Under the pieces are notes generated by a model that saw only the letters and a program-made list of their open reading frames with translations, did no database searches and was not told the DNA's origin. From Candidatus Omnitrophota bacterium (GTDB lineage Bacteria; Omnitrophota; Gorgyraeia; Duberdicusellales; 4484-171): a DNA stretch of 7,221 nt. Both the position numbers and the translations under genes were made by a program. Numbering within the stretch: the stretch's first letter is position 1; each line of letters begins with the position of its first letter. This document shows, piece by piece, positions 4,035 to 7,221 of this stretch. The stretch lies in NCBI GenBank assembly GCA_023227945.1, contig JALOCC010000072.1:1-7221 (forward strand), read 5' to 3'.

Positions 4035-6299
4035 TTATGCAACTTGTTTATCATTATATTCAAACGAACTTGAAATAAGCCTATCCCTTTCTGCCTTATC
4101 AAACAAAAACTCATGATTAGCTATCACTGTAAGCTTACCTCTTGAAAAAATAACGGATTTAGAAAAGGGCAGCCTTAAAAACACATTTTCTGAGATGTAG
4201 TTTTTAGTCGCAGTCCGGATATTGCCCTGGGCAGATCTTAGGCCGTCAAGCTTCGCGCCTATCTTATCAGTAGTTATATTATCGACCTGAAACACGCTTT
4301 TATCCTGGTAGGTGGTCTGCCCTGTTTTATCTGACCAGAATTTTGCATCAAAGGGATCCTCCTGCATGAAAATTACCTTGGTTGCGGAATTGGTAAAAAT
4401 GGCGTTTTCAAATGCTGGCGATACATTGGATAAGTTTCCCCGCGACTGATTAGACAGAACCAGACAAAAATTAGCGCTCCTTACTTTAGAGATTACATCT
4501 ACAAAATGCGAGCAGGCTAAATTCTGGAATTCATCAATAAAGATAAAGTAGGGCGGATCGGTTTCCTTGCGTGATACAGCCTGGGACTTGAGATCAATGA
4601 TAAGCATTTTTCCTATTGCCTCAGCTAAGCGCGTATTCACCTGACTTTTTAAAGCAAAAAATACCACATCCCCATCCTCGATCACTTTAGCTAAATCCAA
4701 CTCGTCCCGGTTTATTACTTCAATTCCTGCAATCCAGGAAATTGCTGCCAAAAGGCCCTTAACTTCCTGGGCGCTTACATCCGTTCTCTCTAAGAAGCTT
4801 GGATCTTCCAAAGCGTCCTTGACTGAAAGAAAGTTTAACTCTTTCTTTCCCTGAACCATTTCTTTTAATAGTTCAACAAAAGTCATCGCCTGCACGTTAG
4901 AGTAAAAACCTGCCGGGCCATGATAAATCAATTCCAGTGCAGTCATAATCCTATCTACCTTGGAATGGATATCGCCAGAAGACAGCGGATTATATCCTAC
5001 TGACGGCTCATTAGGGTCAATACTGAAATAATAGAACTTCTTGCCTTTTTCTTTCGCCCTCTGCTGAACATACTTCTTAAAAACATCATCGCCCTTAAAG
5101 TCAATAAAACAACAGCCCCTTTCTTTTTCTATCGCTTGCCTGCTTAAAGGAAGTATGACTAAAGAGGTTTTCCCGCCTCCTGTAGGTCCCAATACGTGCA
5201 GGTGGCGGTTAAGCGTGCTTTCCTCAATAACAATATCCTGTTTATTATCTGAGACAGCCAAAAAATACTTATCTGTTTTACTATACTGGCTTAACTTCTT
5301 ATTGATATCGTAATGCACTTTTTTAAACTCAACAGTCTCGATAGAAAGCTCTTTTCTCTTTAAAGTGTCTTTGTCGATTTTGAAGAAATCCTCAAGCTCG
5401 CGTTTTTTACGCGGCAAGATATGTTTAAACACATACACAATAGCCAAAACCACAAAACTAATAACATATAATCCTGCAGCAATCAGTAAAAACAACCTGC
5501 CTTCCTTGACTATAAAACCGTTCCAGAAGCTCCAGAGGATTACCTGATTCCCGTCGTTAGCAAAGGCTAGATTTATATCGTGATATCCAATCCTGCCAAA
5601 CCAGTAAGCAAATACCCAAAATAAGTAATATCCCCATAACCAAAAGCCTCTTGTCGCTAAAGCGATAAAGAAAATTACTATACCTACCAAACCTAATATA
5701 TCGTAAGGAAGCATATTATCTTTAAAGATATTTCCCATTGCCTTGGATAAAAGCACTGTGTCAGAATAGGCCCAAGGATACTTCTCTTCCAGCCTTGCAA
5801 GAAAAAGATAGGGCTTTAACTTTTCCATCTCCTTGATACTGCCGGTTACTTTAAGAAAATCATTAAGCTGGCTTACTGACATGCTTCCCAATCTACGCTT
5901 AGGATTCTTTAGCTCATGGGCTATGGCGCGGGAATAGCTTCCAGTTAGAGTAAAGGTCTCCTTAAAACTAGAATCAGCATCGGAAGGCGTAAAATCAAAG
6001 TTCCAGGTTCCAGGAATCTCGAAATAGCCGGTTATCTTAAAATAGGTTGAATCTTGATTAGATTTACCGGTTTCTTTTGGCGGTACAATCATTACCAAAG
6101 CTTTGCTGCCTGAAATATCCTCAAGTGATGAGCCTAAGAGACTAGTCTTCATCACCACGGGAATATTATCAAAGGGCCCCAAAATGGCACCCTTTCTGCC
6201 GTAGTTTAGGCCAATGTACCAGCCAAACCCGATGTAGATAAGCGGAAGCAGTAGCAATATAATTATAAACAGTCTTTTTAAACTAAAGGGCTTGTCCAT
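4035..6299 (-). CDS. traD: Type IV coupling protein, TraD/TraG/VirD4 family ATPase
   Basis: This 754-residue inner-membrane ATPase should couple the relaxosome to the secretion channel and power DNA transfer. Seen in order: a first membrane helix (about 10-31); an unusually long extracytoplasmic segment (about 32-198); two closely spaced helices (about 201-236); a loop; another helix (about 267-292); and the cytoplasmic ATPase. The ATPase has Walker A GPTGGGKTS (371-379), Walker B FIFIDEFQN (585-593, D589/E590) and the T4CP-type LVLSNQSR (613-620). The C-terminal portion (about 635-745) resembles a TraG/TraD C-terminal nucleotide-domain end. No acidic TraM-binding tail is seen. ATG 6299 has GGGAGG 8 nt upstream and overlaps the preceding gene by 17 nt. 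In F, traD lies late in the operon; here it precedes the pilin gene. Confidence 0.93.
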   Translation of the reverse strand: MDKPFSLKRLFIIILLLLPLIYIGFGWYIGLNYGRKGAILGPFDNIPVVMKTSLLGSSLEDISGSKALVMIVPPKETGKSNQDSTYFKITGYFEIPGTWNFDFTPSDADSSFKETFTLTGSYSRAIAHELKNPKRRLGSMSVSQLNDFLKVTGSIKEMEKLKPYLFLARLEEKYPWAYSDTVLLSKAMGNIFKDNMLPYDILGLVGIVIFFIALATRGFWLWGYYLFWVFAYWFGRIGYHDINLAFANDGNQVILWSFWNGFIVKEGRLFLLIAAGLYVISFVVLAIVYVFKHILPRKKRELEDFFKIDKDTLKRKELSIETVEFKKVHYDINKKLSQYSKTDKYFLAVSDNKQDIVIEESTLNRHLHVLGPTGGGKTSLVILPLSRQAIEKERGCCFIDFKGDDVFKKYVQQRAKEKGKKFYYFSIDPNEPSVGYNPLSSGDIHSKVDRIMTALELIYHGPAGFYSNVQAMTFVELLKEMVQGKKELNFLSVKDALEDPSFLERTDVSAQEVKGLLAAISWIAGIEVINRDELDLAKVIEDGDVVFFALKSQVNTRLAEAIGKMLIIDLKSQAVSRKETDPPYFIFIDEFQNLACSHFVDVISKVRSANFCLVLSNQSRGNLSNVSPAFENAIFTNSATKVIFMQEDPFDAKFWSDKTGQTTYQDKSVFQVDNITTDKIGAKLDGLRSAQGNIRTATKNYISENVFLRLPFSKSVIFSRGKLTVIANHEFLFDKAERDRLISSSFEYNDKQVA

Positions 6300-7056
6300 G
6301 GCCTTGTCCTCCCATTTTTAATAATCCAATTGCTTCTTCCAAGTGAATTAATTTCCCCTGGTAAAAACACATTCCCAGCTCAAGCATCCCCAAATCAGCC
6401 AGAATAAAAGATTTTGAGCAAAATTCCGGGGCGAGATTATACAACCTCATCCTTAAACCGTCATAATTAAACCTGCTCGAAGCAACTATTAAAACGCAGT
6501 TATATCTGGAAATCTTTTCGATATCGTAGCGGTATCTCTTAACGAAGTTCCTTAAAATACCCAGCTTTTTATACCGGGTTTCTACTTCCAAAGCAACATT
6601 CATTCCATCCTTAAGTATGATTAAACCATCGGGAATTTTCTCCCCGGCCCCCTTTCCTCTCCTTATGTCCCACTCGCATACCCATTCTTTAATATCTAGG
6701 TGGCTTTTAAGAAACATAAAAGTCTCTATCATATTATTGTGATGAATAAAGGTGTTTAACCCGGCATGACTTTTCTCAAAATAGTAATGCTCAACCATGG
6801 TTTGATCGCAGATCATTTCCTTGCCTTTATAGGTTAAATAGTAGATTTTTGTCTTAAATAAAGGCTCATAATAAGCGCTGATAAATCCTTCACTAAAAGA
6901 ATAATCTATAAGCCAACGCGTAAAAGATAGATTCATTACCACTTGGATAAACATCTCTAATTGCTTTCGTGTTGCATATCGGAAAGTATAGATAAAGATG
7001 AGTAATGATTTGATTCTGCGTATTTGTTCTTCTTTTGTTAATCTTCCTCTTTTCAT
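6283..7056 (-). CDS. Replication-relaxation (Replic_Relax) family winged-helix protein
   Basis: This 257-residue soluble protein has two parts. Residues 8-85 look like a winged helix: YATRKQLEMF helix, RWLIDYSFSEGFI recognition-type helix, and the wing KIYYLTYKGKEMI. A HAGLNTFIHHNNMIE segment (97-111) follows. Next comes an alpha/beta region with PDG (142-144), ALEVE (155-159), K163/K164, YRYDIEKI and CVLIVASS (187-194). The P-D...E-x-E...K order is that of Replic_Relax proteins and echoes PD-(D/E)XK nuclease cores. Family knowledge: members occur on plasmids and conjugative elements next to coupling proteins and are thought to act in DNA processing; their activity is poorly defined. It overlaps traD by 17 nt, and its ATG overlaps the stop of the preceding frame (ATGA). 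A ribosome site AAAGG lies 7 nt before ATG 7056. Confidence 0.8.
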   Translation of the reverse strand: MKRGRLTKEEQIRRIKSLLIFIYTFRYATRKQLEMFIQVVMNLSFTRWLIDYSFSEGFISAYYEPLFKTKIYYLTYKGKEMICDQTMVEHYYFEKSHAGLNTFIHHNNMIETFMFLKSHLDIKEWVCEWDIRRGKGAGEKIPDGLIILKDGMNVALEVETRYKKLGILRNFVKRYRYDIEKISRYNCVLIVASSRFNYDGLRMRLYNLAPEFCSKSFILADLGMLELGMCFYQGKLIHLEEAIGLLKMGGQGHGQAL

Positions 7057-7220
7057 GCTCCTGCCTTTCTTGCCCCGCCCTGCCCTTGTGGGTTTTTGGT
7101 TATGGGTTGGGTTTGGGTGATTTTGTTTGGAACGAGCGTGCGGTAGCCTTCGAGAGGGTTGTTGACGAAATCACCCGAAGGCATACCGCCCGCTATTAGC
7201 TTTAAGTGCTTGGGGATAAA
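7053..7220 (-). CDS. 3' end of an unidentified gene upstream of the Replic_Relax gene (partial)
   Basis: From the window edge, one minus-strand frame stays open for 55 codons and ends at TGA 7055-7053. That stop overlaps the next ATG as ATGA, the same junction type used elsewhere in this operon. The visible peptide contains IPKHLKLIAGGMPSGDFVNN and NPLEGYRTLVPNK, then a low-complexity tail rich in Thr, Gln, Pro, Gly and Ala with basic residues (GGARKAGA). I do not recognise it. A relaxase or other DNA-processing protein would fit the position, but nothing visible proves that. The base composition is much more GC-rich than the next gene, and an inverted repeat lies in it, so this stretch may instead be non-coding. 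Confidence 0.5.
   Translation of the reverse strand, partial: FIPKHLKLIAGGMPSGDFVNNPLEGYRTLVPNKITQTQPITKNPQGQGGARKAGA
7135..7194. repeat. Long imperfect inverted repeat (possible oriT-type or RNA structure)
   Basis: GCGGTAGCCTTCG (7140-7152) is the exact reverse complement of 7176-7189 except for one extra A at 7183. After one mismatch the arms extend by AGCG/CGCT (7135-7138 and 7191-7194), giving 17 paired positions around a 23-nt loop. There is no T-tract, so it is not a standard terminator. Part of the loop and right arm, AAATCACCC (7168-7176), is also complementary to GGGTGATTT (7115-7123), so two folds exclude each other. It sits just before the Replic_Relax and coupling-protein genes. 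Confidence 0.6.
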
Positions 7221-7221
7221 G

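Noticed and set aside
1..7221. CRISPR array, tRNA, rRNA, insertion sequence or transposase
   Set aside because: No regularly spaced repeats, no tRNA cloverleaf or CCA-type ends, no rRNA-like sequence and no transposase motifs were found on either strand.

Overview
The window reads as the mating-pair-formation core of a conjugative element (plasmid or integrative element) carrying an F-type (MPF_F) type IV secretion system. All genes I can support lie on the minus strand, so the operon runs from right to left. Codon use and AT content suggest a moderately AT-rich bacterium. Nothing in the window fixes the taxon; an uncultured lineage such as Omnitrophota would fit, but that is only a guess.

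Reading in the direction of transcription: (1) 7220-7053, the 3' end of an unidentified gene containing a large inverted repeat; (2) a winged-helix Replic_Relax-type protein, 7056-6283; (3) a TraD/VirD4-type coupling ATPase, 6299-4035; (4) a VirB2/TrbC-type pilin, 4014-3691; (5) a TraL/VirB3-type protein, 3691-3404; (6) a 63-residue superinfection-immunity-family membrane protein, 3401-3210; (7) a complete type I 3-dehydroquinate dehydratase (aroD), 3001-2258, separated from its neighbours by intergenic DNA on both sides; (8) a promoter and a structured leader ending in an intrinsic terminator, 2223-2080; (9) TraE, TraK and the first 246 codons of TraB, 2072-1.

The pilin-TraL-TraE-TraK-TraB order matches the F-plasmid order traA-L-E-K-B, which supports the calls on the short, poorly conserved proteins. 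Genes within each block overlap or nearly touch (ATGA, TAATG, 17-nt overlap), so each block is probably one translationally coupled transcript. The pilin, TraL, TraE, TraK and TraB would form the envelope-spanning channel and pilus. The coupling ATPase would deliver the DNA, and the Replic_Relax protein probably works at DNA processing.

Two things stand out. First, an apparently intact shikimate-pathway enzyme is inserted into the otherwise conserved traL-traE junction and has visibly lower GC than the tra genes. Second, traE-traK-traB sit behind a sigma70-like promoter, a leader with two GCAA-tetraloop hairpins, and an intrinsic terminator only about 13 nt before the traE start codon. That is an attenuator or riboregulator layout.
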